64,000 nucleotides of DNA from Winslowiella iniecta (lineage in GTDB: Bacteria; Pseudomonadota; Gammaproteobacteria; Enterobacterales; Enterobacteriaceae), in the NCBI RefSeq assembly GCF_001267535.1, contig NZ_JRXE01000024.1, positions 20,244 through 84,243 of the forward strand, read 5' to 3'. Positions 50,286 to 60,009 of this stretch are shown piece after piece. Under the pieces are notes generated by a model. That model did not search any database and had not been told where the DNA came from. It saw only the letters and a list, made by a program, of their open reading frames with translations. Each line of letters begins with the position of its first letter. The stretch's first letter is position 1. Position numbers and translations under genes: made by a program.

Positions 50286-51413
50286 ATGAAATATCTATGG
50301 AATAGCATCGCGTTGTTAGTCGCCGCGCTGGCGTTAACGCATAACGTGCTGGCGGCACCTTTTACCGTTGAGGACGTCAGCGGACGGAAAGTTGAAATCA
50401 AATCCGAAGTTAAACGCGTTATTTTAGGTGAAGGGCGTCAAATCTATCTGCTGGCCGCTTTCGATACCGACGCACCGTTTAAACGTGTCGTCGGCTGGCG
50501 TGATGATCTGCCAAAAGCAGATTTCGACACATACCAAATCTATGCCAAAAAGTATCCGCAAATCACTTCGCTGCCGACCTTCGGTGGTGCGAAAGATGGC
50601 AGCTTTAATGTCGAGCAGGCGCTGACCCTAAAACCCGACCTGGTGCTGATGAATCTTGAATCCAAAGCCGCTATCGATGAAGGTAAGTTAATCGACAAGT
50701 TGGCCAGCCTTGGCATCCCGGTGGTGTTTATCGATTTTCGTGAAAAGCCATTTGAAAACGCCGTAAAAAGTATTCGCATCATGGGCCAGCTGCTGAATAA
50801 ACCTGAGCGAGCCAAAGAGATTATTGATTTCCGCCAGCAGCAGATTGATCTGGTGATTAATCGTCTGAAGGATTACCACGGCCCGCGGCCAAAAGTGATG
50901 ATTGATCGCGCCGGTGGTTACACCGATGAGTGCTGCATGTCGTTTGGCGATGAAAACTTTGGCCGTATGGTGGAAGTCGCGGGCGGTGATAACATCGCTA
51001 AAAATCTGATTCCGGGTACGTTTGGTACGATGAATCCGGAGCAGATTATCAATGCGCGTCCTGATGTGGTGGTGGTGACCGGTGCTAACTGGAAGAACTA
51101 CAACACCTCGAACGGCTGGGTTGGCGTCGGGCCGGGCGCAGATTTAGCGATTGCCAGCCAGCGTTTGCAGGCACTGATGCAGCGTTCGGCATTCAAAACG
51201 CTGCCGGTTACCGCCAAAGGTAACGTCCATGCTATCTGGCATCAGTTCTATGACAGCCCGTATCAGTTTGTCGCGATTCAGGTGCTGGCGAAATGGATGC
51301 ATCCCGAACTGTTTGAAGATATCGATCCGGACGTCACCTTCCGCACTTTCCACCAGCGCTTCCTGCCAGTGGATTATCAGCCAGGTTATTGGGTGACTCT
51401 GCCAGCAAAATAA
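50286..51413 (+). CDS. Periplasmic iron/siderophore-type ABC substrate-binding protein (orphan)
   Basis: A class III (FecB/BtuF-like) binding protein of 375 residues. It has a signal peptide (MKYLWNSIALLVAALALTHNVLAA), then FTVEDVSGRKVEIKSEVKRVIL, the usual first strand of this family, the LTLKPDLVLMN segment, a central helix, and a second lobe with GGYTDECCMSFGDENFGR, which has a vicinal Cys pair. No permease or ATPase gene is adjacent: accA is upstream and ldcC downstream. A near-consensus Fur box before the gene points to iron or an iron chelate, but the ligand is unknown. E. coli lacks a gene here. An ATG at 50274 would add four residues. Confidence 0.85.
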   Translation: MKYLWNSIALLVAALALTHNVLAAPFTVEDVSGRKVEIKSEVKRVILGEGRQIYLLAAFDTDAPFKRVVGWRDDLPKADFDTYQIYAKKYPQITSLPTFGGAKDGSFNVEQALTLKPDLVLMNLESKAAIDEGKLIDKLASLGIPVVFIDFREKPFENAVKSIRIMGQLLNKPERAKEIIDFRQQQIDLVINRLKDYHGPRPKVMIDRAGGYTDECCMSFGDENFGRMVEVAGGDNIAKNLIPGTFGTMNPEQIINARPDVVVVTGANWKNYNTSNGWVGVGPGADLAIASQRLQALMQRSAFKTLPVTAKGNVHAIWHQFYDSPYQFVAIQVLAKWMHPELFEDIDPDVTFRTFHQRFLPVDYQPGYWVTLPAK

Positions 51414-51551
51414 GCCTCAACGGGCTGGCAACCGCGCCAGCCCGCAACACCCGCTTACAGCCTGGTACGCTTTATCAGCCTTTAGTCAGTCATCTGGCTA
51501 ACGCGATCCGCTATGCTTATTCATTGCATTAATTTCACCAGGAGGTGTGCA

Positions 51552-53711
51552 TTGAATATCATCGCGATTATGGGGCCGCATGAGGTCTTCTATAAAGACC
51601 AGCCAATCCGCGAGCTTCACGACGCGTTAATCACGCAGGGATTCCAGCTTATTTACCCCAAAAATGCCGACGATTTGCTGAAGTTGATTGAGCATAATCC
51701 GCGTATCTGTGGCGTCATTTTTGACTGGGATGAATACAGTCTTGATCTGTGCAGCGAAATCAATCAACTCAATGAATATCTGCCGCTGTATGCCTTTATC
51801 AATACCCACTCGTCGCTTGACGTCAGCATCAATGAGATGCGAATGGCGCTGTGGTTCTTTGAATATGCGCTCAATGCTGCGGATGACATTGCCCAGCGTA
51901 TCCGCCAGTACACCGATGAGTATATTGATACCATTACGCCGCCGTTAACCCGCGCGCTGTTTACCTATGTGAAAGAGGGTAAATATACCTTCTGCACGCC
52001 CGGCCATATGGCGGGTACCGCCTTTCAGAAAAGCCCGGTTGGTACGCTGTTCTACGACTTCTTTGGTGCTAATACCCTGAAAGCCGATATTTCTATCTCG
52101 GTCACTGAGCTGGGTTCACTGCTTGATCACACCGGCCCGCATCTGGAAGCGGAAGAGTATGTGGCGCGTACTTTTGGTGCCGAACAGAGTTATATGGTGA
52201 CTAACGGCACGTCCACCTCCAACAAGATTGTCGGCATGTATGCGGCACCGGCAGGCAGCACGGTATTAATTGACCGTAATTGTCATAAATCGCTGACGCA
52301 TCTGTTAATGATGAGCGACCTGGTGCCGATCTGGCTGAAGCCAACGCGCAATCCGCTGGGTATTCTTGGTGGCATTCCTCAACAAGAGTTCACCAAAGAG
52401 AGCATTGCGTTAAAAGTGGCGCAAACCGAACACGCCAGCTGGCCAGTGCATGCAGTGATCACTAATTCCACTTACGATGGCCTGCTGTATAACACGCAGT
52501 ACATTAAAGAAACGCTGGATGTACCGTCGATCCATTTCGACTCGGCCTGGGTGCCTTATACCAACTTTCACCCGATTTATGCCGGTAAAAGCGGCATGAG
52601 TGGCGAGCGCACGCCGGGTAAAGTGATCTATGAAACCCAGTCGACGCACAAATTGCTGGCGGCGTTCTCGCAGGCTTCGCTGATTCATATTAAAGGCGAT
52701 TACGACGAGCAGACCTTTAACGAAGCCTACATGATGCATACCACCACCTCGCCTAACTATTCGATTGTTGCCTCGATAGAAACCGCGGCGGCAATGCTGC
52801 GCGGTAATCCTGGCAAACGGCTGATTAACCGCTCGGTGGAGCGCGCACTGCATTTCCGCCGCGAGGTGCAACGCCTCCGGGAAGAGTGTGATGGCTGGTT
52901 TTTCGATATCTGGCAGCCTGAAGCGGTGGGTGAAGCCGAATGCTGGCCGATTGAGCCAGGTGACGACTGGCACGGCTTTACCGATGCCGACCACGACCAT
53001 ATGTATCTCGACCCGATTAAAGTGACGATTCTGACGCCGGGCATGAGCGAGCAGGGCGTAATGGCCGATGAGGGCATTCCTGCCGCGCTGGTGGCGAAAT
53101 TCCTCGATGAACGCGGCGTGGTAGTTGAGAAAACCGGGCCTTACAACCTGCTGTTCCTGTTCAGTATTGGTATCGACAAGACCAAGGCAATGAGTCTGCT
53201 GCGCGGCCTGACCGAGTTTAAACGCAGTTACGATCTCAATCTGCGGGTGAAAAACATGCTGCCGGATCTGTATGCCGAAGATCCTGACTTCTACCGCACT
53301 ATGCGCATCCAGATGCTGGCGCAGGGCATTCATACGCTGATCCGTCAGCACGACTTACCGCGGCTGATGCTCCAGGCTTTTGCTATGTTGCCGGAAATGA
53401 AAATGACGCCGCATCAGATGTTTCAGCAGCAGGTGAAGGGCAATGTGGAAACCGTCGATATCAGCGAACTGGTGGGGCGGGTTTCCGCGAATATGATTCT
53501 GCCGTATCCACCAGGCGTGCCGCTGGTGATGCCGGGTGAAATGATTACCGAGGCCAGCCGCCCGGTACTCGATTTTCTGCTGATGCTCTGCACCATTGGT
53601 GAGCACTATCCTGGCTTTGAAACCGATATCCATGGCGCAACGCTGAATGAAGAGGGACGCTACCTCGTTCGGGTATTAAAAACTGAGCGGCCAGAAGAAT
53701 TCCGGAATTAG
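51552..53711 (+). CDS. ldcC: Lysine decarboxylase (LdcC type)
   Basis: This PLP enzyme converts lysine to cadaverine, using a proton and giving acid tolerance. The 719-residue protein has the wing domain, the PLP core with TPGHMAGT, FDSAWVPYTNFHP and Lys367 in STHKLLAA, and a C-terminal domain. Position between accA and gloA2 (yaeR) matches ldcC rather than inducible cadA. The start is TTG at 51552 with a near-perfect AGGAGGTG before it, giving (M)NIIAIMGPHEVFY; the longer frame from 51513 has no such support. Confidence 0.96.
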   Translation: MNIIAIMGPHEVFYKDQPIRELHDALITQGFQLIYPKNADDLLKLIEHNPRICGVIFDWDEYSLDLCSEINQLNEYLPLYAFINTHSSLDVSINEMRMALWFFEYALNAADDIAQRIRQYTDEYIDTITPPLTRALFTYVKEGKYTFCTPGHMAGTAFQKSPVGTLFYDFFGANTLKADISISVTELGSLLDHTGPHLEAEEYVARTFGAEQSYMVTNGTSTSNKIVGMYAAPAGSTVLIDRNCHKSLTHLLMMSDLVPIWLKPTRNPLGILGGIPQQEFTKESIALKVAQTEHASWPVHAVITNSTYDGLLYNTQYIKETLDVPSIHFDSAWVPYTNFHPIYAGKSGMSGERTPGKVIYETQSTHKLLAAFSQASLIHIKGDYDEQTFNEAYMMHTTTSPNYSIVASIETAAAMLRGNPGKRLINRSVERALHFRREVQRLREECDGWFFDIWQPEAVGEAECWPIEPGDDWHGFTDADHDHMYLDPIKVTILTPGMSEQGVMADEGIPAALVAKFLDERGVVVEKTGPYNLLFLFSIGIDKTKAMSLLRGLTEFKRSYDLNLRVKNMLPDLYAEDPDFYRTMRIQMLAQGIHTLIRQHDLPRLMLQAFAMLPEMKMTPHQMFQQQVKGNVETVDISELVGRVSANMILPYPPGVPLVMPGEMITEASRPVLDFLLMLCTIGEHYPGFETDIHGATLNEEGRYLVRVLKTERPEEFRN

Positions 53712-53776
53712 TCCCCTTGTTGCCTGCACCCTGCGCAGGTAAGGTGCGGGTAACATGGATTAATCAAGGAGTTCAC

Positions 53777-54166
53777 ATGCTCGGTCTGAAGCAGGTTCAT
53801 CATATTGCTGTTATCGCCACTGACTACGCGCGCAGCAAAGCGTTCTACTGCGATATTCTCGGTTTTACGCTGATTACGGAGGATTACCGCGCCGCGCGCG
53901 ACTCGTGGAAAGGGGATCTGGCGCTTAACGGGCAATATACCCTTGAGCTATTCTCCTTTCCGCAGCCGCCTGCGCGCATCAGTCATCCTGAAGCCTGTGG
54001 CCTGCGCCATCTGGCGTTTAGCGTCGATGATATTGATAACGCTTTTACGTTGCTGGCCGCGAAAGGCGTGAACTGCGAACCCATTCGCGTCGATCCGCTG
54101 ACCGGTAAACGCTTTACCTTTTTTAACGACCCGGATGGTTTGCCGCTGGAACTGTATCAGGCGTAG
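53777..54166 (+). CDS. gloA2: VOC/glyoxalase family protein YaeR (GloA2)
   Basis: A 129-residue vicinal-oxygen-chelate protein close to E. coli YaeR, related to glyoxalase I but with uncertain substrate. Two beta-alpha-beta-beta-beta modules are visible, with metal-ligand candidates in VHHIAVIATDY, LRHLAFSVDD and PLELYQA. The ATG at 53777 follows AAGGAG. It lies between ldcC and tilS, as in E. coli. Confidence 0.92.
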   Translation: MLGLKQVHHIAVIATDYARSKAFYCDILGFTLITEDYRAARDSWKGDLALNGQYTLELFSFPQPPARISHPEACGLRHLAFSVDDIDNAFTLLAAKGVNCEPIRVDPLTGKRFTFFNDPDGLPLELYQA

Positions 54167-54213
54167 AATAGCCACTCACTTGCACCGGTTTTTCTGAGGT
54201 TGTCACCATCGCT

Positions 54214-55536
54214 ATGCCACTGCTTTCCAGTATCAACGCCCAGCTTGCCGGGCATCAGCGCCTGCTGGTGGCCTACAGCGGTGGGCTGGATTCGACGGTA
54301 TTACTGCATTTGCTGGTGCAACTGGCTAAAACCTCCCCCCATCTGCAACTGCGTGCTATTCATATTCATCATGGCCTGAGTGCTAATGCCGACCAGTGGA
54401 GCCAGCATTGTCAGCAACAGTGTGACCGCTGGCAGCTGCCGATGATTATCGAGCGGGTTCAGGTGGATGGGCGGGAAAAAGGCATTGAAGCAGCGGCGCG
54501 TGCGGCGCGTTACGCGGCTTTCTGCCGGCATCTGCAACCGGATGAGGCGTTGCTGACGGCGCAGCATCAGGACGATCAGTGTGAAACCTTACTACTGGCG
54601 TTAAAGCGCGGCAGTGGCCCGGCCGGATTAGCGGCGATGCCTGCGCAACTCTGGCTGGGAGACAATCCGCTATTGAGACCGTTGCTGGCGCAAAGTCGTC
54701 CACAGCTGGAGCTGTGGGCTGCACAGCATCAGCTGGACTGGATTGAAGACGAAAGTAATCAGGACACGCGTTACGACCGTAACTTCCTGCGTCAGCAGGT
54801 GCTGCCGCTGCTGAACCAGCGCTGGCCCCATTTCGCCGCCGCCACTGCACGCAGCGCCGCACTTTGTGGTGAGCAGGAACAGTTGCTGGACGAGCTACTG
54901 GCAGAGTCGCTGGCCGCGCTGGTTCAGCCAGATGGCTCGCTGCATATCGCACCGCTGCATTCACTGAGCGAGGTACGGCGCTTTGCGTTAATACGCCGCT
55001 GGATTGCCGGGCAGGGCGGCCTGATGCCGTCGCGTGATGCGCTACAGCGTATCTGGCACGAAGTGATTAACAGCCGTGAAGATGCTTCGCCGCGGATACA
55101 GCTGGGTGAGTATGAAATTCGGCGTTATCGTCAGGCGATTTACTGGCTGCCGCTGCGGCCGTCATTACGTGAGACGATAATTAGCTGGCAACGTCCGTGG
55201 CAGCCGCTGCAACTGCCGCATCAGTTGGGCACGCTGGTGGTCGATGAAAGCGGTATCGCGCTGCGCCAGCCGCATGCCGATGAAGCGGTGACGATCCGTT
55301 TTTATGCCCGTGGCGATGTGCATATCGTCGGTCGCGCCGGTGGGCGGGCGATTAAAAAATTGTGGCAGGAGTTTGCCATTCCGGTCTGGCAGCGTGAGCA
55401 GACGCCGCTGCTGTTTTATGGCGAGCAATTGATTGCCGCCCTTGGGGTATTTGTTACCCGCGCAGGAAGCACAGAGCATCAGCCCGGCTGGCGAATCAGC
55501 TGGCAGCAACATAATAAAGAGAGCAATGATGAATAA
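54214..55536 (+). CDS. tilS: tRNA(Ile)-lysidine synthase
   Basis: TilS puts lysidine on C34 of the tRNA(Ile) with CAU anticodon, changing it from methionine to isoleucine; it is essential. The PP-loop SGGLDS is at residues 22-27; the central and C-terminal domains (GRAGGRAIKKLWQEFAIPVWQRE) are complete. Length 440 residues. Its last codons overlap the start of the cytochrome gene. Confidence 0.97.
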   Translation: MPLLSSINAQLAGHQRLLVAYSGGLDSTVLLHLLVQLAKTSPHLQLRAIHIHHGLSANADQWSQHCQQQCDRWQLPMIIERVQVDGREKGIEAAARAARYAAFCRHLQPDEALLTAQHQDDQCETLLLALKRGSGPAGLAAMPAQLWLGDNPLLRPLLAQSRPQLELWAAQHQLDWIEDESNQDTRYDRNFLRQQVLPLLNQRWPHFAAATARSAALCGEQEQLLDELLAESLAALVQPDGSLHIAPLHSLSEVRRFALIRRWIAGQGGLMPSRDALQRIWHEVINSREDASPRIQLGEYEIRRYRQAIYWLPLRPSLRETIISWQRPWQPLQLPHQLGTLVVDESGIALRQPHADEAVTIRFYARGDVHIVGRAGGRAIKKLWQEFAIPVWQREQTPLLFYGEQLIAALGVFVTRAGSTEHQPGWRISWQQHNKESNDE

Positions 55537-55840
55537 GTTAGTTTTGGCTGTGCTACTGGCATCAGTCAGTGTGCCGGCGTTAGCCGATAGTGATGCCAGC
55601 GCCGGTCAGCAGAAATCGGCGGCCTGTGCTGCCTGTCATGGCGCGCAGGGAAAAGCGAAGGTCGAGCTTTATCCTAATCTGGCCGGACAGCATGCCCCGT
55701 ATCTGGCGCAGGCGTTGCGGGCGTATAAAAAAGGCGATCGCAGTGGTGGTCAGGCGGAAGTGATGAAAGCATTTGTGGCGGGATTAAGCGAACAGGATAT
55801 CGACGATCTGGCTGCTTTTTATGGTAGCCAGCAGCCATAA
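55529..55840 (+). CDS. Small periplasmic class I cytochrome c
   Basis: A 103-residue protein with a signal peptide (MNKLVLAVLLASVSVPALA) and one haem-binding motif CAACH (Cys33, Cys36, His37). Met79 (EVMKAF) is a likely axial ligand, and the C-terminal helix LSEQDIDDLAAFYGSQ is typical of cytochrome c4/c553-like folds. It begins inside the last codons of tilS (overlap about eight bases), with an ATG at 55526 as an alternative. E. coli has no cytochrome here; its electron partner is unknown. It should need the Ccm maturation system. Confidence 0.9.
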   Translation: MNKLVLAVLLASVSVPALADSDASAGQQKSAACAACHGAQGKAKVELYPNLAGQHAPYLAQALRAYKKGDRSGGQAEVMKAFVAGLSEQDIDDLAAFYGSQQP

Positions 55841-55848
55841 AATGGCAG

Positions 55849-55868
55849 GGGCGGAATACATTCCGCCC
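55849..55868. terminator. Hairpin between convergent cytochrome c gene and rof
   Basis: GGGCGGAA-TACA-TTCCGCCC, a perfect eight-pair stem, lies nine bases after one gene end and six before the other. It is a member of the recurring GGGCGG hairpin group and probably a bidirectional terminator, though T-runs are poor. Confidence 0.65.
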
Positions 55869-55874
55869 ACAGGA

Positions 55875-56138
55875 TTAGTCAGACTCGCTGACCACCACCG
55901 TCCCCAACTTAGGGTGGCTGAAGCTGGCAATATGATCCAGTCGCAGTTCGCGCTGTTCACCAGCCTGGTCGATCGCCAGATACTCGACATTTTTACGCGA
56001 AACCATATCTTTGGCTTTCACGTTCAGTTTCTCGCCGTTTTTCAGTTCCAGCGTCAGCATCCAGTGGTTTTGGCAGGCGAGTTCAAGGTTGTCGTAATCA
56101 TCACAATTGATCGGTTTGTACGCTTCATTCGTCAACAT
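55875..56138 (-). CDS. rof: Rho-binding antiterminator Rof (YaeO)
   Basis: Rof binds Rho and inhibits Rho-dependent termination. The 87-residue protein is close to E. coli Rof ([48 protein letters not shown]) with an Sm-like small beta fold. Its start overlaps the end of yaeP by 14 bases, so yaeP-rof is a coupled pair. Confidence 0.95.
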   Translation of the reverse strand: MLTNEAYKPINCDDYDNLELACQNHWMLTLELKNGEKLNVKAKDMVSRKNVEYLAIDQAGEQRELRLDHIASFSHPKLGTVVVSESD

Positions 56139-56325
56139 AATCGCTCACCAATAAGTTTGCAGCAGCATAAGCCGCTTGTTCCCTGACAGAAGAGTTTAGC
56201 TCATTATTTGCCGCTATCTCGTCCAGTGCTTTTAACGCACAGCCTATGGCGTCCGGCACGTATCCCAGGTCGCCACTGCCAATCCCGGCATATTTACGGC
56301 GAACTAATTCACAATACTTTTGCAC
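56125..56325 (-). CDS. yaeP: UPF0253 family protein YaeP
   Basis: Function unknown. It is a 66-residue acidic helical protein ([26 protein letters not shown]...SDYVDE) closely matching E. coli YaeP, also 66 residues. Two in-frame GTG codons compete: the one at 56331 touches the AAGGAG site, while the one at 56325 lies six bases from it. The latter gives the E. coli length and is chosen. Confidence 0.9.
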   Translation of the reverse strand: MQKYCELVRRKYAGIGSGDLGYVPDAIGCALKALDEIAANNELNSSVREQAAYAAANLLVSDYVDE

Positions 56326-56459
56326 ATGCACCTCCTTCAGAGCATAACTCTCTGGCTCATAAGCGACTATAGCACAGGCTTTTACGTGAAATCAGCCCAC
56401 CGCAGGGTGATTTGCTGTCGCGGCGCGTTACAATGCATTATCTGATAATGAGGGATTCC

Positions 56460-57014
56460 ATGGCACTTAAAGCAACGATTTACAAAGCTAACGTCAATGT
56501 CGCGGATATGGATCGTAATGTCTTTCTCGACAGCAGCCTGACGCTGGCGCGTCATCCATCCGAAACGGAAGAGCGGCTGATGCTGCGGCTGCTGGCCTGG
56601 CTATGCCATGCCAGCGAGCGGTTGCAGTTCACCCGTGGGCTGAGTGCCGAAGATGAGCCGGAAATCTGGCGGATGAACGACCATAACGGTATTGAAGAGT
56701 GGATTGATTTAGGGTTGCCGGAAGAGAAGCGCATCAAGAAAGCCTGCAACCGCTCGGCCAGCGTTTACTTATATTGCTATAACTCCCGGGCGGCGCAGGT
56801 CTGGTGGCAGCAGCATCAGGCTAAGCTGTCTCAACAGCCGAATCTGACGGTACGCTATATTGACGATCGGCAGCTCAGCGCGCTTGTCGCCTTCGCCGCG
56901 CGCAATATGACATTGCAGGCCACGCTACAGGACGGCACCATCTGGCTTTCTGATGAGCAAAATCATCTGGAGGTGCGCTTTACCGACTGGCTGATCAATG
57001 GCAAAGCGCCATGA
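56460..57014 (+). CDS. yaeQ: YaeQ family protein (PD-(D/E)XK-like fold)
   Basis: The 184-residue protein matches E. coli YaeQ ([57 protein letters not shown]). The family has a nuclease-like fold, and its action is not settled; a link to RfaH/antitermination has been proposed. The ATG at 56460 follows GAGGG. It overlaps arfB by four bases (ATGA). Confidence 0.93.
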   Translation: MALKATIYKANVNVADMDRNVFLDSSLTLARHPSETEERLMLRLLAWLCHASERLQFTRGLSAEDEPEIWRMNDHNGIEEWIDLGLPEEKRIKKACNRSASVYLYCYNSRAAQVWWQQHQAKLSQQPNLTVRYIDDRQLSALVAFAARNMTLQATLQDGTIWLSDEQNHLEVRFTDWLINGKAP

Positions 57015-57427
57015 TTGTGCTGTCGCGCAATGTCACCATCAGTGATGCAGAAATTGAGCTTAGCGCCATTCGCGCGCAGGGCGCGGGTGGGCAGCATGTT
57101 AATAAGAGTTCCACGGCGATTCATTTACGTTTTGATATCCATGCTTCGTCGCTGCCAGAATTTTATAAACAGCGGTTGCTGGCGGCCAGCCATCATCTGA
57201 TTACGCCGGATGGGGTGGTGATTATTAAGGCGCAGGAGCATCGCAGCCAGGAGTTAAATCGTGAGGCGGCGCTTAAACGACTGGAAAATTTGATTAATGA
57301 GTTAACCGTGGTGGAAAAAACGCGGCGAGCAACGCGTCCGACGCTGGCATCGAAAAAACGTCGGCTGGAAGGGAAAGCGCGGAAAGCATCGACTAAATCG
57401 CTGCGTGGAAAAGTGCGCGGCGACTGA
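57011..57427 (+). CDS. arfB: Alternative ribosome-rescue peptidyl-tRNA hydrolase ArfB
   Basis: ArfB (YaeJ) releases peptides from ribosomes stalled without a stop codon. The 138-residue protein has the release-factor GGQ motif at residues 26-28 ([12 protein letters not shown]) and a basic C-terminal tail ([20 protein letters not shown]) that enters the empty mRNA channel. It is coupled to yaeQ. The E. coli genes nlpE and yaeF, expected next, are missing. Confidence 0.97.
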   Translation: MIVLSRNVTISDAEIELSAIRAQGAGGQHVNKSSTAIHLRFDIHASSLPEFYKQRLLAASHHLITPDGVVIIKAQEHRSQELNREAALKRLENLINELTVVEKTRRATRPTLASKKRRLEGKARKASTKSLRGKVRGD

Positions 57428-57443
57428 GATAATAAAAATGAGT

Positions 57444-57467
57444 ACGGGCGGCGAGAACACCGCCCGT
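57444..57467. terminator. Hairpin between convergent arfB and proS
   Basis: ACGGGCGG and CCGCCCGT pair fully across the loop CGAGAACA. It is close in sequence to the hairpin at 33760 (GGGCGGCGAGAA) and to those at 24471 and 55849. Confidence 0.6.
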
Positions 57468-57475
57468 GGTAAGCA

Positions 57476-59194
57476 TTACTTCGCCAGTTCAGCCACAAGG
57501 AAATCAACGATTTCGCTGGTTTTGATCATGCGTTTCTCACCTTCACGACGCGCTTTGTACTCAATCTCTTCGCTGTCGAGGTTACGATCGCCGATCACGA
57601 TGGTGTGCGGTACGCCAATCAGTTCCATATCAGCAAACATCACGCCCGGACGCTCTTTACGGTCGTCCAGAATCACATCGATACCTTTGGCACGCAGCGT
57701 GCTGTACAGCTCTTCCGCTACTTCTTTCACGCGGAAAGATTTGTGCATATTCATTGGCAGAATCGCTACCTGGAACGGTGCCAGCGCCGCTGGCCAGATA
57801 ATGCCGCGATCGTCGTGGTTCTGCTCAATCGCTGCCGCCACGATACGGGTGATACCAATGCCGTAACAGCCCATGGTCAGCGTCTGGTTACGCCCGTCTT
57901 CACCCTGAACGGAAGCTTTCATCGCTTCAGAGTACTTGGTGCCGAGCTGGAAGATATGACCCACTTCGATACCGCGCTTGATTAACAGAGTACCTTGACC
58001 ATCCGGGCTGGCATCACCCTCCACCACGTTGCGAATATCCGCAACCTGCGCTTCCGGCAGATCACGCAGCCAGTTGATGCCGACAAAGTGTTTGCCGTCA
58101 ACGTTAGCGCCGGCGCTGAAATCACTCATTTTGGCTACGGTACGGTCAGCAACCACCGGTAATGTCAGCCCAACCGGACCGAGTGAACCCGGGCCTGCGC
58201 CGACAGCAGCACGAATCTCTTCTTCCGTGGCGAAAGTTAAAGGTGCGGCAACAATATCAATCTTCTCTGCTTTGACTTCGTTCAGTTCATGATCGCCACG
58301 CACCAGCAGGGCAACCAGCGTATGGCCGCTCTCTTTAGTGGCTTTCACCAGCAGGGTTTTCACGGTTTTTTCAATCGGCAGATTAAACTGCTCAACCAGC
58401 GCCGCGATGGTTTTGGCATCTGGTGTGTCGATTTCGCGCAGCGCTTCGGTTGCTGCCGGACGCTCGCCCTGCGGTGCCACCGCTTCAGCCAGTTCGATAT
58501 TGGCCGCAAATTCTGACTCGCTGGAGAACACGATATCGTCTTCGCCGCTCTGCGCCAGTACCTGGAATTCATGCGATGCGCTGCCGCCGATAGAGCCGGT
58601 ATCCGCCTGAACCGCACGGAAATCGAGGCCCATACGGCTAAAGCTCTGGCTGTAGGCGCGATACATCACTTCATAGGTTTCCTGTAATGACTCCTGCGAA
58701 GTGTGGAAAGAGTAGGCATCTTTCATAATAAATTCACGTGAGCGCATCATGCCAAAACGTGGGCGCACTTCGTCACGGAATTTGGTCTGAATCTGGTACA
58801 GATTCAGCGGCAGCTGCTTATAAGAGCTCAGCTCGTTACGAATCAGGTCAGTCACCACTTCTTCATGGGTTGGACCCAGCACAAAAGGACGCTCGCCACG
58901 ATCGACAAAACGCAGCAGTTCAGGGCCATACTGCTCCCAACGACCGCTCTCCTGCCATAAGTCGGCGGGTTGCACCACCGGCATTGAGATCTCGATGGCA
59001 CCGGCGTTGTTCATTTCGTCGCGCACGATGTTTTCGACTTTCTTCAGTACGCGCAAACCGGTGGGCAACCAGGTATATAAACCGGAGGCCAGCTTACGAA
59101 TCATCCCGGCGCGCAGCATCAGCTGGTGGCTGATCACTTCCGCATCGGCAGGGGTCTCTTTCAGAGTAGAGAGCAGATATTGAGTAGTACGCAT
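57476..59194 (-). CDS. proS: Prolyl-tRNA synthetase (bacterial type, with editing domain)
   Basis: ProS charges tRNA(Pro). The 572-residue class II enzyme has motif 1 with its proline, motif 2 and [28 protein letters not shown], the YbaK-like insertion domain that edits Ala-tRNA(Pro) at about 225-395, motif 3 ([10 protein letters not shown]) and the anticodon-binding domain. Length is as in E. coli. Confidence 0.98.
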   Translation of the reverse strand: MRTTQYLLSTLKETPADAEVISHQLMLRAGMIRKLASGLYTWLPTGLRVLKKVENIVRDEMNNAGAIEISMPVVQPADLWQESGRWEQYGPELLRFVDRGERPFVLGPTHEEVVTDLIRNELSSYKQLPLNLYQIQTKFRDEVRPRFGMMRSREFIMKDAYSFHTSQESLQETYEVMYRAYSQSFSRMGLDFRAVQADTGSIGGSASHEFQVLAQSGEDDIVFSSESEFAANIELAEAVAPQGERPAATEALREIDTPDAKTIAALVEQFNLPIEKTVKTLLVKATKESGHTLVALLVRGDHELNEVKAEKIDIVAAPLTFATEEEIRAAVGAGPGSLGPVGLTLPVVADRTVAKMSDFSAGANVDGKHFVGINWLRDLPEAQVADIRNVVEGDASPDGQGTLLIKRGIEVGHIFQLGTKYSEAMKASVQGEDGRNQTLTMGCYGIGITRIVAAAIEQNHDDRGIIWPAALAPFQVAILPMNMHKSFRVKEVAEELYSTLRAKGIDVILDDRKERPGVMFADMELIGVPHTIVIGDRNLDSEEIEYKARREGEKRMIKTSEIVDFLVAELAK

Positions 59195-59301
59195 GTTGTT
59201 ACGGTTCCAATTAAACGGAAAACTATCGAAAAAAACTGCCTGAAACGCTGGCGGTTAGTGTACCAGCGTGTCTGAATCCTCAAAAGAGAGAGGGCAATAA
59301 A

Positions 59302-60009
59302 TTAGCGTGGATCGATGGCAATGACTTCAGTTCCCGACGCCGTTACGCGCCAGCGCACGTTAAATGCCAGCAACCAGGCGGCGTATTCCCGATCCGGCTC
59401 TTCGCCTTTACGGTAAGCCGGTCGTGGGTCCTGCGCCAGCACCTGGGCAATAAAGCGCTCAAGTTGCGGATAGTGCTGCTGCTGCTGCGCAATTTGCATC
59501 TGTGCTGCGGGCGAGAAACTCACCGGCATATCGGCCGACGGTGCATGCTGGGCAAAGCCTGCGCGCGCATCGGGCAGCGCCTCGGCAAAAGGCAAATAGG
59601 GTTTAATGTCGACAATCGGTGTGCCATCGACCAGGTCGAGGCTGCCAAGCTTGAGGATCACGCTGTTTTTATCGCAGCGGATATCAAGCAGTTCGACCAG
59701 CGACATGCCGATCGGGTTCGGACGGAAAGTGGAGCGGGTGGCAAACACGCCCATACGGGCATTGCCGCCCAGCCGAGGTGGTCTGACCGTCGGACGCCAG
59801 CCACCTTCCATGGTCTGGTGAAAGATAAACAGCAACCACAGATGGCTGAATTCTTCCAGACCACGCACGGCGTCGGCCTGATTGTAAGGCGCGAGCAGAT
59901 GCAGTTCGCCACCGCCGTCCTGAATCAGGCCCGGCTGGCGGGGAACCGCAAATTTTTCCTTCCAGGGTGAGCGGATAACACCGATTTGCTCGAAGGAAAA
60001 TTGACTCAT
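59302..60009 (-). CDS. trmO: tRNA (N6-threonylcarbamoyladenosine(37)-N6)-methyltransferase TrmO
   Basis: TrmO (TsaA/YaeB) uses S-adenosylmethionine to methylate t6A37 in tRNA(Thr). The 235-residue beta-barrel methyltransferase has FEQIGVIRSPWKEKFAVPRQPG and GVFATRSTFRPNPIGMS with the conserved RPNPIG. The ATG at 60009 overlaps the rcsF stop by four bases and gives the E. coli length; the frame to 60042 is unsupported. Confidence 0.96.
   Translation of the reverse strand: MSQFSFEQIGVIRSPWKEKFAVPRQPGLIQDGGGELHLLAPYNQADAVRGLEEFSHLWLLFIFHQTMEGGWRPTVRPPRLGGNARMGVFATRSTFRPNPIGMSLVELLDIRCDKNSVILKLGSLDLVDGTPIVDIKPYLPFAEALPDARAGFAQHAPSADMPVSFSPAAQMQIAQQQQHYPQLERFIAQVLAQDPRPAYRKGEEPDREYAAWLLAFNVRWRVTASGTEVIAIDPR

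Noticed and set aside
52410..53351. Open frame of 313 codons on the minus strand opposite ldcC
   Set aside because: Fully inside ldcC, with shadow-type composition and no ribosome-binding site.
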